Of a stretch of 64,000 nt of DNA, positions 37,319 to 45,953 are shown in pieces (position 1 is the first letter of the stretch; each line of letters begins with the position of its first letter). A program made the translations under genes and the position numbers. Under the pieces are notes generated by a model, which searched no databases, had not been told where the DNA came from, and saw nothing but the letters and a program-made list of their open reading frames with translations. Origin of the DNA: Paenibacillus cisolokensis (lineage in GTDB: Bacteria > Bacillota > Bacilli > Paenibacillales > Paenibacillaceae); the NCBI RefSeq assembly GCF_018403665.1, contig NZ_BOVJ01000059.1:1-64000 (forward strand). Direction: 5' to 3'.

Positions 37319-38944
37319 ATGAGAAAACGGTGGGTTCGTTTCGCGGCGCCGATGATGGTGTTGGCGCTGCTTGCCGCTTGCAGCGGCGGAGGCGGAAGCG
37401 CGGAGGAAGAAGAGTCGGGGGACGGGGCGGTGACGCTGACGACGTTCGTATCGGTGCCCCCGCGCATCGAGGATATTTCGACGAACGAGGTGACGAAATA
37501 TATCGAACAGAAGCTGAACATCCGCTTCAAGTTCGACGCCGCGCCGTCCGCCAACGCGGAAGACAAGAAAAAACTGATGATGGCGAGCGGCGACTATCCG
37601 GCTGTGTTCCTGTCCGGCAACTTTACGCAGGCCGAGCAGATCGAGTACGGACAGCAGGGCATTCTGAAGCCGCTGAACGACCTGATCGAGCAATACGGCG
37701 TCGAGATCAAGCGGGCTTTCGCCGAGGATTCGGAGCTGAAAGCGGCCATTACCGCTCCGGACGGCAATATTTATGCGCTTCCGCATGTGAACGAATGCTT
37801 CCATTGCTGGTATTCGCAGAAGCTGTGGATTAACAAAGGCTGGCTTGACAAGCTCGGGCTGAAGTTGCCGACGACGACGGAGGAATATTACGAGGTGCTC
37901 AAGGCGTTCAAGACAGGCGATCCGAACGGGAACGGCCAGCAGGACGAAATTCCGCTGACAGGCGCGTTTAATACGTGGCATGCGATTCCGGCCAATTTTC
38001 TGATGAATTCGTTCATCTACAACAACGACGAGAACTTCTTTATTATGGAGAACGGCAAGGTGAAGCTGGCGGCCAATCAGCCGGAATGGCGGGACGGTCT
38101 CGCCTATATCAACCGTCTGTACAGCGAAGGCTTGATCGACAAGGAGGCGTTCACCCAGAACGGCGATCAGCTGCAGCAGCTCGGCAACCGCGACGGCGAC
38201 AACCTGATCGGCTCGGTGACGGCGGGCCATATCGGAATGGCTTTCAGCATTGCGGAAGGCGAAACGCGGCATAAGGACTATGTGACGGTTCCTCCGCTGA
38301 CCGGTCCGAAAGGCGTCGCTTACGCCGGGTTCTACAAGTCGTACGGCAACGGCAACTTCGCGATCACGAACAAAGCTTCGGAAGCGGAAGCGATCGCGGC
38401 GATCAAGCTGGCCGACTATTTGTATTCGGAAGAGCATGCGATCATGAACGAATACGGGTTCGAAGGCAAATATTACGAGAAAGCGAAGCCGGGAGAGCTG
38501 GACGTGCACGGCAACCCGGCCAAATATACCGTGAAGCCCGAATATGCGTCCATCGGCACGACGTTAAACGATATTTGGGATCAGATGGGCATTACGCGGC
38601 GGACGAGAGCGATTCGCGAATCGTGGACGGCGCCGGATGATCCGTTCTCGCCGACCGGCTACGAATACCGTTTGTTCATGGAGACGGCCAATCATTACGA
38701 GGGACGCGAGCCGGAGGAAACGTTTCCGCTCAGCATCTTCATGGATGCGGCCGACGCGAAGGAGGCGAACCAGCTGCGCACGCAAATCAACGACTACATT
38801 CGCTCGAATCTCGCGCAGTTCGTAACCGGCTCGCGGCAGCTGACGGATGCGGAATGGGACAGCTATGTGAAAGGCTTGGACGGCTTGAAGCTGGACCGTT
38901 ATCTGGAAATTTACCAGAACGCATACGACCAGCTGAACAAGTAG
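37319..38944 (+). CDS. Lipoprotein solute-binding protein, LplA type
   Basis: A 541-residue family 1 sugar-binding lipoprotein. The signal peptide ends in the lipobox LLAAC, followed by a Gly/Glu linker. EF-hand-like DPNGNGQQDE occurs mid-protein. GAGGAGGA upstream sets ATG 37319. It is a close paralogue of the unlipidated protein at 33444. As the last gene of the permease operon it delivers substrate, likely an oligosaccharide or uronic acid-type sugar (inference), to LplB/LplC. A perfect 20-bp terminator stem follows. Confidence 0.9.
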   Translation: MRKRWVRFAAPMMVLALLAACSGGGGSAEEEESGDGAVTLTTFVSVPPRIEDISTNEVTKYIEQKLNIRFKFDAAPSANAEDKKKLMMASGDYPAVFLSGNFTQAEQIEYGQQGILKPLNDLIEQYGVEIKRAFAEDSELKAAITAPDGNIYALPHVNECFHCWYSQKLWINKGWLDKLGLKLPTTTEEYYEVLKAFKTGDPNGNGQQDEIPLTGAFNTWHAIPANFLMNSFIYNNDENFFIMENGKVKLAANQPEWRDGLAYINRLYSEGLIDKEAFTQNGDQLQQLGNRDGDNLIGSVTAGHIGMAFSIAEGETRHKDYVTVPPLTGPKGVAYAGFYKSYGNGNFAITNKASEAEAIAAIKLADYLYSEEHAIMNEYGFEGKYYEKAKPGELDVHGNPAKYTVKPEYASIGTTLNDIWDQMGITRRTRAIRESWTAPDDPFSPTGYEYRLFMETANHYEGREPEETFPLSIFMDAADAKEANQLRTQINDYIRSNLAQFVTGSRQLTDAEWDSYVKGLDGLKLDRYLEIYQNAYDQLNK

Positions 38945-38985
38945 CGGATGGGCCGCGCCGACGCCGCGGTCCGCAAATGCTGCGA

Positions 38986-39034
38986 AAACAGCCCGCAAAT
39001 GCGGCGAAAGCGGCCGCATTTGCGGGCTGTTTGG
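38986..39034 (+). terminator. Terminator of the LplBCA operon
   Basis: A 20-bp perfect stem (38986-39005 with 39013-39032) around a GAAAGCG loop, ending in GTTTGG. Confidence 0.85.
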
Positions 39035-39174
39035 CTCATAAGGGGCTTGTACGGGCCGAACACGCGATTGCGTTTTGAACCGGGGTCCGGTACGATTAAT
39101 GTACTGGTTTGCAGAGGGAGAGACAAGCTATGTTTGCAAGATACGACCATTCCGCCGGGAAAAGGGAACCTCCG

Positions 39175-39822
39175 ATGAAGCGCATTTTGATCGCCGTATC
39201 GGTGGAAGCGGAACGGGAGGCGGTGCTGCGCGGAGCCGGCCGCGATCCCCGATTTGACGTCCGCATAACCGGAGCGGGCAGCGCTTTGGCCGCCGCCCGG
39301 ACAGCGCAGCTGCTGGCCGGCGGCGGGTACGGCCTGGCCGTGTCCGCCGGCATTGCCGGCGGATTTCCCGGCAAAGCCGCGATCGGGAGCGTCGTGGTTG
39401 CCGACGCGATCGTTGCCGCCGATTTCGGGGCGGAGACGGCGGACGGCGGCTTTCTGCCGGTGGATGAGCTCGGATTCGGCAGCGCGCGGATCGGAGCGGA
39501 CCGTCAGGTGGCGGAGCGAATCGCCGCCGCCATCGCTTCGGCCGGTATTGCGGCGGCGGTCGGTACGGTTCTGACCGTCGCGACGGCGACCGGCACGGCG
39601 GAGACTGCCGCGAAGCTGGCGGCGCGTTACCCGGAAGCCGCGGCGGAAGGGATGGAAGGGTTCGGCGTCGCGACCGCCGCAGCGGCGTTCGGCGTGCCGG
39701 CGCTGGAGCTGCGGGCCGTATCCAATGCTGTCGGTCCGCGCGACCGGAGCGCCTGGCGAATCGGCGAAGCGCTCGCGGCGCTGGAGAAGGCGAGCGCGAT
39801 TTTACCGGAGGTGTTGACATGA
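39175..39822 (+). CDS. mqnB: Futalosine hydrolase
   Basis: A 215-residue nucleosidase of the futalosine pathway to menaquinone: cleaves futalosine to dehypoxanthinylfutalosine and hypoxanthine. It has the nucleosidase fold with VSAGIAGGFPG, VVADAIVAADFGAE and GMEGFGVATAA, matching MqnB and MTA/SAH nucleosidase-like proteins. AAAGGGA seven bases before ATG 39175 excludes the longer frame. It overlaps mqnD by ATGA, which strongly supports the name. Alanine-rich composition fits the GC bias. Confidence 0.87.
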   Translation: MKRILIAVSVEAEREAVLRGAGRDPRFDVRITGAGSALAAARTAQLLAGGGYGLAVSAGIAGGFPGKAAIGSVVVADAIVAADFGAETADGGFLPVDELGFGSARIGADRQVAERIAAAIASAGIAAAVGTVLTVATATGTAETAAKLAARYPEAAAEGMEGFGVATAAAAFGVPALELRAVSNAVGPRDRSAWRIGEALAALEKASAILPEVLT

Positions 39823-40697
39823 AGATCGCATATTCCCCGTGTCCGAACGACACGTTCGTCTTTCACGCATGGGCGCACGGGCTTGTTCCCGGAGCGCCGC
39901 AGCTTGAAGTTACGTATGCGGATATCGACATTACGAACGGGCTGGCCGCCAGCGGCAACGGCCCCGATGTTCTGAAAATTTCATATGCGGCGCTGCCGTG
40001 GGTATTGTCGGAATATGCGCTGCTGCCTTGCGGCGGGGCGCTCGGCCGGGGCTGCGGCCCGCTCGTGCTGGCGGCCGATCCCGGTATGGCGGCGTCGGGC
40101 GGCGCCGCCCTGTCCGGGAAGCGGGTCGCCGTGCCGAGCGAGCGCTCGACCGCGTATTTGCTGTTCCGACTGTGGGCGTCGCAGCGCGTTCCGGGCGGCG
40201 TCGGCGAAATCGTCATCATGCCGTTTCACGACATTATGCCGGCCGTGCGGGACGGCATCGTCGACGCCGGCCTGGTCATCCACGAGGCCCGGTTCACGTA
40301 TCCGTCTTACGGTCTCAGCCTGGTCGCCGATATGGGCAGCTGGTGGGAAGAGGATACGGGGCTGCCGATTCCGCTCGGCGCCATCATCGCCCGCAGGACG
40401 CTGGATCTGGCGGCGATCGCCGGATGGATTCGGGCATCGGTCGAATATGCTTGGGCGCATCCGGATGCCTCCATGCCCTATGTGATGGAGCATGCCCAGG
40501 AGATGTCGCCCGATGTCGCCAAGGCGCATATCGACTTGTACGTCAACGATTTCACCGCCAATCTGGGCGAGCAAGGATACGGGGCGGTCCGGGCTTTGCT
40601 CGGCCGTGCGGCCCGCGAAGGGTTGGTTCCGGCTTTCGACCCGGCGCTGCTCGAATGGAAGGGCGAAGCGATGCCGGGCCGCCAGGGGAGGAACTAG
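39819..40697 (+). CDS. mqnD: 1,4-dihydroxy-6-naphthoate synthase
   Basis: A 292-residue MqnD enzyme that converts cyclic dehypoxanthinylfutalosine to 1,4-dihydroxy-6-naphthoate in menaquinone synthesis. The start AYSPCPNDTFVFHAW is diagnostic, as are GPDVLKISYAALP, GCGPLV and VPSERSTAYLLFRLW in the periplasmic-binding-like fold. Coupled to mqnB by a 4-bp overlap; mqnA/mqnC lie outside the window. A terminator follows at 40745. Confidence 0.92.
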   Translation: MKIAYSPCPNDTFVFHAWAHGLVPGAPQLEVTYADIDITNGLAASGNGPDVLKISYAALPWVLSEYALLPCGGALGRGCGPLVLAADPGMAASGGAALSGKRVAVPSERSTAYLLFRLWASQRVPGGVGEIVIMPFHDIMPAVRDGIVDAGLVIHEARFTYPSYGLSLVADMGSWWEEDTGLPIPLGAIIARRTLDLAAIAGWIRASVEYAWAHPDASMPYVMEHAQEMSPDVAKAHIDLYVNDFTANLGEQGYGAVRALLGRAAREGLVPAFDPALLEWKGEAMPGRQGRN

Positions 40698-40744
40698 CGC
40701 GCCAACCCCTTCGCACCGGAACGGGATACGATCAGTCTAACGAC

Positions 40745-40791
40745 AAAACCTCCGGAGCTGTCCGCTTCTGCCGGACAGCTTCGGAGGTTTT
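40745..40791 (+). terminator. Terminator after mqnBD
   Basis: AAAACCTCCG..AGCTGTCCG (from 40745) pairs with CGGACAGCT.CGGAGGTTTT (ending 40791). It is a long near-perfect stem with A/T flanks, able to act on either strand. The 165 bp that follow before the next ORF show nothing I can name. Confidence 0.85.
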
Positions 40792-40956
40792 GGGTTGCAG
40801 GTTGTCGGGTGACTGATCTGGAGCAATTGAGATATGATGGTGTCGTTCAGATGCAGGTGACCCTGCCAGGCAAGGGTCTGAGCTGTCGTTTAGTGAAATG
40901 TGGCGCATGATTCGGGGTGTTTATCGGGCCGACAGCCGAATGAAAGGAGCGGGATG

Positions 40957-41169
40957 ATGAAAAGGAAGAAGAAGAAGCTTTTTTTCGGCGCGGTATTCGT
41001 TATCTTGCTGTTCCTTACAGCCGTACAGGAAATCGGTCCGGGAAGAGAATTTGCTGCAAGTGAATCGATAGAGGAAGGCAGGGGGCACAGTTTACAAAAA
41101 ATTCATATCAATTATCTTCTTTTTCTGTACGATATGGTATATATTATAATTAGTTGGTTAAACGACTGA
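40957..41169 (+). CDS. Small membrane or secreted peptide, hypothetical
   Basis: A ~70-residue ORF with a Lys-rich start (KRKKKKLFF) and one hydrophobic segment (FGAVFVILLFLTAV), behind AAAGGAG. The last third overlaps the AT-rich promoter region of the downstream TetR gene and looks unlike coding sequence (NYLLFLYDMVYIIISW), so the real protein may be a truncated remnant. It is at the left edge of an AT-richer island. Confidence 0.4.
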   Translation: MKRKKKKLFFGAVFVILLFLTAVQEIGPGREFAASESIEEGRGHSLQKIHINYLLFLYDMVYIIISWLND

Positions 41170-41250
41170 CTCTTTGAGGTGTCTTCCATACATAGAAATC
41201 CGGGGTGGAGTAAGGGAGCGCACTGTAATTCACGCGGGGGACTGAGATGA

Positions 41251-41883
41251 ATGGCAAAACCGAACGTCGTTTCCAAACAGGAACTGATTGAAGCAGCCAA
41301 GGCTTGCATCGTGGAAAACGGCTTGGAAAAGCTTACGCTGAAAATGGTGGCTGACAAGGCAAATGTGTCGCAGGGGACCGTCTATTACCATTTTCACACC
41401 AAAAACCAACTGATGATGGACGTGGTAAAAGACGTGTGCCTTCGTTCCTGGGAGGAGATGTCGCATGCGCAAACCGTCGAATTCGCCGTCCCGGAGGCTT
41501 TGAATGCCGCCAAGGAACGGTGCCGACCGGACTCCTTTTTCCACCGGCTGTTTTTGTCGTTGGTTGTGTTTAGTTTCAACAATGAAGAAATCAAACAGGA
41601 ATTGGGCCAACTGCTCTTGTTTGAAAACAAGGTGCTTTCGGAAAAGATTCAGGAGTTGATGGCAGACAAACACGCCGATTCCCGCATGCAGGGGCCTGCT
41701 GTTCAGTCTGTCCAGGAAAATCGGCTGATGGGGGTTTCCTCCGGGACCTGGGCGGTTATTATCAATGCGTTGATTGACGGCTTGGCCGTACAAAGCCTCG
41801 TCTCTCCCGAATTTGACCGGGATAAAGTGTTTGCCGAACTGGGCGTATTCTTTCAGCAGCTGTTAGAAAACAAATCCGTCTGA
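41251..41883 (+). CDS. TetR-family transcriptional regulator
   Basis: A 210-residue regulator. The DNA-binding domain has LTLKMVADKANVSQGTVYYHFHTKNQL. The ligand domain contains a long Phe/Leu-rich helix pair and the late motif AVIINALIDGLAVQ. A TATAAT lies at 41145-41150 and an imperfect palindrome around AGTTGGTTAAACGACT (41151-41166) is a plausible operator. It probably controls the small membrane protein gene downstream, and belongs to the AT-richer island. Confidence 0.85.
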   Translation: MAKPNVVSKQELIEAAKACIVENGLEKLTLKMVADKANVSQGTVYYHFHTKNQLMMDVVKDVCLRSWEEMSHAQTVEFAVPEALNAAKERCRPDSFFHRLFLSLVVFSFNNEEIKQELGQLLLFENKVLSEKIQELMADKHADSRMQGPAVQSVQENRLMGVSSGTWAVIINALIDGLAVQSLVSPEFDRDKVFAELGVFFQQLLENKSV

Positions 41884-41995
41884 GCAGCCAAACCGCAAGT
41901 CTTGGGGACTCGCTTCATTGTGTGTTCTCACTCTCGCTTTCCTCCAAAGGCTTCTTTTCCAATATAGTTACTCACATAGAAGAGGGGATGAGTGC

Positions 41996-42394
41996 ATGTT
42001 CTCGGAAAAACTGGGCTTAACCTTACTGTTCTCGATCCTGGTCTGGTTGGGAGCGACTTTGTTCTTCGTGTTTTTCGGCAGCGTGGTGTTGTTCGATCCG
42101 TATCAACAAAATTTTCTCCCTACGTTTCTGTTGTTGGAGCTTGCGACAGTGGTGGCCTTGTACATCGTCTTTGTGATCTTTCGCAAGCTGGATCCCGGTC
42201 CGTACGCGGTGGTGAAGCTGGGGGTGGTCGGCAGTGCAGTCGGCTTGATCATCGATGCCTTCGTTTTATGGAACCGCGACGTGTTTTTTCCGGGATTGTC
42301 CAATGAACAGCTGCTCGCCTTTACGATCTGGATGGCATTTGCCTATGGACTGTATTTGCTGATCCCGCTGTTCATGAGAAAAGGCAACAAGTAA
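41996..42394 (+). CDS. Four-helix membrane protein, DUF5367-like
   Basis: A 132-residue hydrophobic protein with four predicted helices (LLFSILVWLGATLFFVFFG, FLLLELATVVALYIVFVIF, VGSAVGLIIDAFVLW, IWMAFAYGLYLLIPL). The pattern VWLGATLFFVFFG and DAFVLWNRDVFFP resembles DUF5367, small membrane proteins often paired with TetR regulators. AGAGGGGATGA precedes ATG 41996. Function unknown; likely repressed by the TetR gene just upstream. Confidence 0.65.
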   Translation: MFSEKLGLTLLFSILVWLGATLFFVFFGSVVLFDPYQQNFLPTFLLLELATVVALYIVFVIFRKLDPGPYAVVKLGVVGSAVGLIIDAFVLWNRDVFFPGLSNEQLLAFTIWMAFAYGLYLLIPLFMRKGNK

Positions 42395-42621
42395 TTCTTT
42401 AGATAGAACCAACTAACGACACTTGGCGCAACCTTCTATATCCTGCACTGGTCACTGTGCTTATGTCATAGGTTATTAAATGCAACAGTTCCATTCACAT
42501 ACTTCCACGGCAAGCAATAGTGCCTGTGTGTGCGGTACGAGGCCCCAGGAGATCTTCTTGTAACCTTTAGTGCAGCAACGAGATAAATGCTGGCGTTCAA
42601 TTCAGATGTTCTATGCTACAG

Positions 42622-43138
42622 TCACGATGATAGGCTGATTCTTTGTAATAATAATGGTGTGCTCTTGTTGTGCCGCAAAGCTGCGATCCGGTAAACATAA
42701 AGTCCACCCATCCGGCTGCTTAACCACATAATCCGCCCCTGTTGATAAGCCCATTTTCGAAGGTGTTGCGATGCTCTTAGTTCTTCTTCAAGTCTTTGCA
42801 GTTCCGAGTCTTGCAGATGAATCTGAGAGACCATGTCCTCCAACTTGAAGGCAAGATCTAATTCTCACATGGCAACAGCGATCTCTGCACGAGCTGCCAG
42901 CAATCTAGCACGCCCGATGCCGGATTCGTCCTTCATTTCTTCCAAGGCACGGTCGAGCGTTTGGGCTGCTGCACGATCATTGGCGTAAATATCGCGCAGG
43001 AACCACACTTGATTAAGTATTTCCTCCAAAGGCGCATATATATGTCCCTATGGATTTATCATTCTCGAATGATCCTTTTCCAACCTCATTCACCTGATTT
43101 TGTTCCCGGCGAAAAAATCTAAGCTGTTCTCTCAAATA
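42622..43138 (-). pseudogene. Degenerate coiled-coil gene remnant
   Basis: Read on the minus strand, one protein-like path runs EQLRFFRREQNQVNEVG, then (after a one-base shift near GGG) IYAPLEEILNQVWFLRDIY, then LDRALEEMKDESGIG and ARAEIAVAM, an in-frame TGA near 42865, then LEDMVSQIHLQDSELQRLEEELR and IMWLSSRMGGLYVYRIAALR. Charged, helical, no family recognised. The stop and shift suggest a decayed mobile-element or phage gene. The 230 bp before it (42395-42621) show nothing clear. Confidence 0.35.
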
Positions 43139-43427
43139 TTGTTGCTATTTAGGGTATACTGTAAAAAATAGTGTGGAAATCCCGCAGGAGGGCAATAAAG
43201 GAGCAGCACCCTTATTCAAGCAATGAAAGACTGTGTTGGTTCCGATACTTGGAGTTGCACAAGAAGCTAGAGCATAACGATAAACAGAAGAAAATGTTGC
43301 TGGATACGTGTAGGAGGGACCGTCCAGTGTTTCAAAGCCGGTGCTTAATGAACTTTGAATGGAACTTCCAAATTATTACTTTGTTAGATGCTACATATAT
43401 TAAGAATGAAATGGGGCGATAATAATA

Positions 43428-43889
43428 GTGTTTTTCAAAAAATTTGTTGTGGCAATAACTGCTGGAATTATCTTCAGTGTGACTTTATCAGTGATAGACT
43501 ACACTCCTCTGGCTGAACGGAATGAAAATGTTCTTTATTACTCGTTTCCTGGTCTGCTGGCTATGGGGATTTTCTACATTGTTCCATTCTTTCTTTTCTT
43601 GGGCATACCGATATCGATATTATTAGACAACTTCTTATCCAAGCTAAGAACAAATAACAAAACAAGAAACTATTTACTTTCAGTTCTTTTTTACGCGTTT
43701 GGCGGAGTAATTGTGACACTGCTGCTCTTGATATTTATTCAAGGTGGGCGAGCGAGCAGTTTGTCGGCTTTCTCCGAAGTTTTATGGTCTGTCATCTTTG
43801 CATCACTGTTGTTTTTGCACTTATCCATTCTTCTTGATGTAATGTTAAAGAAATTAAAAAGTTATTTATTAAACAACCGCTCCTCATAA
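43428..43889 (+). CDS. Hypothetical four-helix membrane protein
   Basis: A 153-residue AT-rich gene encoding a protein with four hydrophobic segments (FVVAITAGIIFSVTLSVI, LAMGIFYIVPFFLFLGIPI, VLFYAFGGVIVTLLLLIFI, VIFASLLFLHLSILLDVML) and a basic tail. No family recognised. Base composition is far lower in GC than its neighbours, which suggests transfer. A weak hairpin follows at 43871-43901. Confidence 0.6.
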   Translation: MFFKKFVVAITAGIIFSVTLSVIDYTPLAERNENVLYYSFPGLLAMGIFYIVPFFLFLGIPISILLDNFLSKLRTNNKTRNYLLSVLFYAFGGVIVTLLLLIFIQGGRASSLSAFSEVLWSVIFASLLFLHLSILLDVMLKKLKSYLLNNRSS

Positions 43890-43903
43890 AAGCGATTGTT
43901 TCA
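43871..43903 (+). terminator. Possible terminator at the right edge of the AT-rich island
   Basis: AAACAACCGCT (43871-43881) pairs with AGCGATTGTTT (43891-43901) with one mismatch. The T run is short. Confidence 0.4.
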
Positions 43904-44014
43904 CTAACTAAAAGCACCAATATTTACGAAACGAAGCTCCAGGCTTTTCACCCAGCCAATAAGAGGGCGGAATACGAGCTTGTCAAAGAGCTTTCCGGCA
44001 ACCGCTTTTGCCAT
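43904..44014 (-). CDS. 36-residue small protein or truncated N-terminus
   Basis: ATG 44014 has a strong GGAGG seven bases upstream and opens MAKAVAGKLFDKLVF, then RPLIGWVKSLELRF, ending at TAG 43904. It lies just downstream of the DCC-protein gene on the same strand and exactly where base composition drops. It may be a genuine small amphipathic protein or the 5' part of a gene cut by the island. Confidence 0.4.
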   Translation of the reverse strand: MAKAVAGKLFDKLVFRPLIGWVKSLELRFVNIGAFS

Positions 44015-44034
44015 CGACGTGCCTCCTTTATCCG

Positions 44035-44445
44035 TTACGGTAAAAACCGCTCCCGATCGCGCTCGCGATCGGGCATAAAGCAGGACGAACGCTGTCCGAA
44101 CAAGCGGTAACGGTTGCGCGCGACCCAGTCGTAGACCCGGTCGCGGATCGGCCGCGGGACGGCGGCGAATACGCGAAGCAATCGCCACCCTCCCGTTAAA
44201 CGGGAGCAAACGTACAGCGCCGCATCCGATTTCGTGCGGCATGTCACCCCATGAACGACGACGAACGAGTTAAAGCGGTCTGTCGGCAGTTGGCAGCGGC
44301 TGAGCATCATCCGTCCGGTCTCCGATTGCAGGGAGGCGAACCGGAAATGCCGCTTGGGATCGCGCGGAATGACGAATTGCACGATGCCGCTGCACAGGTT
44401 GCACATGCCGTCGAACAGTATGACGGCTGTCGAGTTGTCCTCCAC
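44035..44445 (-). CDS. DCC-family thiol-disulfide oxidoreductase-like protein (DUF393)
   Basis: A 136-residue protein with the family signature LFDGMCNLCSG at the N-terminus, the DxxCxxC that names the DCC family, then FRFASLQSE, DSFVVV and the C-terminal AVPRPIRDRVYDWVARNRYRLFG. A thioredoxin-like redox role is assumed for the family. GTG 44445 has GGAGGG seven bases upstream, so the longer in-frame extension (to 44535) is attributed to the upstream gene. Confidence 0.85.
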   Translation of the reverse strand: MEDNSTAVILFDGMCNLCSGIVQFVIPRDPKRHFRFASLQSETGRMMLSRCQLPTDRFNSFVVVHGVTCRTKSDAALYVCSRLTGGWRLLRVFAAVPRPIRDRVYDWVARNRYRLFGQRSSCFMPDRERDRERFLP

Positions 44446-44582
44446 GGCGTATCCCTCCGTTTTGATCGTGCTTTCGGATTTGTACAGCTTGAACTCGGTT
44501 TGCGCCTGCGTGTAGCCTTGCCCGATCAGCTCCAAACCCTCGCGTTCCGCGGAAGTCAGCGGCTTCGGCTGCTCCTTTCGCT

Positions 44583-44861
44583 TCAGCCCGGGCGGCCCCC
44601 TTCAGCAGCACCTCCATCGGTAGGCATGATGATAGGAGCTGCGAATCGCCTGGGGCCGCTGCCGATAATTGCTTTTCGCACGTAATGGATCGCGCCGGCG
44701 GTGAACGAATCGCGGATCGTATAGGGGAGTCCGCCGATGCCGGCGCTGAACAGAAAGAATGCCGCCCAACGGTTGGTGCCGTTTCGCGGATTGACCGCGA
44801 GCAGGACGATAGCCGCGGCCGACAGCGCAATAATAGAGCATTGGACCATCCCGGATCGCAT
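44583..44861 (-). CDS. Hypothetical membrane protein, probably truncated or frameshifted
   Basis: 92 codons encode two hydrophobic stretches (IIALSAAAIVLLAV and WAAFFLFSAGIGGL) around NPRNGTNR, a pattern seen at the start of some membrane sensor kinases. The frame ends at a C5 run (44596-44600, plus strand). Adding one base continues as LKRKEQPKPLTSAEREG, then LIGQGYTQAQTEFKLYKSEST, directly into the DCC gene, which looks like real protein but which I cannot name. No kinase domain follows. Confidence 0.35.
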   Translation of the reverse strand: MRSGMVQCSIIALSAAAIVLLAVNPRNGTNRWAAFFLFSAGIGGLPYTIRDSFTAGAIHYVRKAIIGSGPRRFAAPIIMPTDGGAAEGGRPG

Positions 44862-45070
44862 GTTTTACACGTTAGCAAATAAAGCTTTGTACAAGTATAG
44901 TCAATATTCGATACGCTGTAAAGGAGGCCCGGCTTGGGGGGCGGCAAAGGAAAAAGCGAGATTTCGGAGGAAAACTCCGTCCGTTATATTAAAAATGACG
45001 ATAGATTCCGGTCGAACGGGCGGCTATAATGAAGCTGTAACGGCGGAACAAAGGAGAGGAGAACAGGCCG

Positions 45071-45865
45071 ATGAAGTATTATGTCAGCGTCGATATGGAA
45101 GGCATCGCCGGCGTCGTATTGCGGGAGCAGCTGCTGCGCGGCGAGCCGCTGTACGAAGAAGCGAGACGGTTGTTGACACTGGAGGCGAATGCGGTCACGG
45201 AGGCGCTGCTGGAAGCGGGGGCGAGCCGGGTCGTGGTCAAGGACGCGCACGGCAGCGGCTTTAATTTCATCCCCGAGCTGCTGCATCCCGGCGCCGAATA
45301 TGTCATGGGAGCGACGCGCGTGGAACGTCGTTTTCCCGGGCTCGACAGCACCTTCGACGGCGTGCTGCTGATCGGCTATCATGCAATGGGAGGGACGATG
45401 GAAGCGGTGCGGGATCATACGATGACGTCCCAGGGCTGGCAATCGCTCAGGCTGAACGGCCGCCCGATCGGGGAAATCGGACTGGACGCGTTATGGTTCG
45501 GGATGTACGGCGTTCCCGTCGTCTTCGTATCGGGGGACGACAAGACGTGCAAGGAAGCGCAGACCGAGCTGCCGGGCGTCGCGACCTATGCGACGAAAAC
45601 GGCGACCGGACGCCATTCGGCACTCCTGAAAGCGCCGCAGCGCGTGCGCGCCGAGCTGAAGGAGGCCGTCGCAGCGGCGGTTCGCCAGCCGGTCAAACCG
45701 GCGCCGCTGCGGTTGCCGGGACCGTACGAACTGACGATCCGCTTCCTGCATACGGAGCAGGCGGATGCACGGCGATTCGACGGCGAACGGGCGGTGCGAA
45801 CGGACGGCGTGACGGGCGTCTACCGCGGGGACGATCTGATCGAACTGCTCGCGATGGCGTTCTAA
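45071..45865 (+). CDS. dppA: D-aminopeptidase, DppA family (M55)
   Basis: A 264-residue zinc aminopeptidase that removes N-terminal D-amino acids from peptides; decameric in B. subtilis. All known metal and catalytic positions are visible: SVDMEGIAG (D8, E10), KDAHGSG, GYHAMGG and IGEIGLDA. No dppBCDE transport genes follow, unlike B. subtilis, so it may serve peptide turnover on its own. GGAGAGGAGAAC upstream fits the start. Confidence 0.9.
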   Translation: MKYYVSVDMEGIAGVVLREQLLRGEPLYEEARRLLTLEANAVTEALLEAGASRVVVKDAHGSGFNFIPELLHPGAEYVMGATRVERRFPGLDSTFDGVLLIGYHAMGGTMEAVRDHTMTSQGWQSLRLNGRPIGEIGLDALWFGMYGVPVVFVSGDDKTCKEAQTELPGVATYATKTATGRHSALLKAPQRVRAELKEAVAAAVRQPVKPAPLRLPGPYELTIRFLHTEQADARRFDGERAVRTDGVTGVYRGDDLIELLAMAF

Positions 45866-45953
45866 ACTTATCCTGAATGCAAGTCGGGCATCTTCTCGCC
45901 GACGCTGCAGCGGAACGTTGGAGACCGGGGTTCCGGCTGCAAGTTGTCCCGAT

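Noticed and set aside
36674-38509. 611-codon antisense frame across the permease and binding-protein genes
   Set aside because: Shadow ORF from codon bias; the opposite-strand genes are unambiguous.
43171-43422. 83-codon plus-strand ORF from GTG
   Set aside because: No recognisable protein pattern, weak start, and it lies in degenerate AT-rich DNA; coding not supported.
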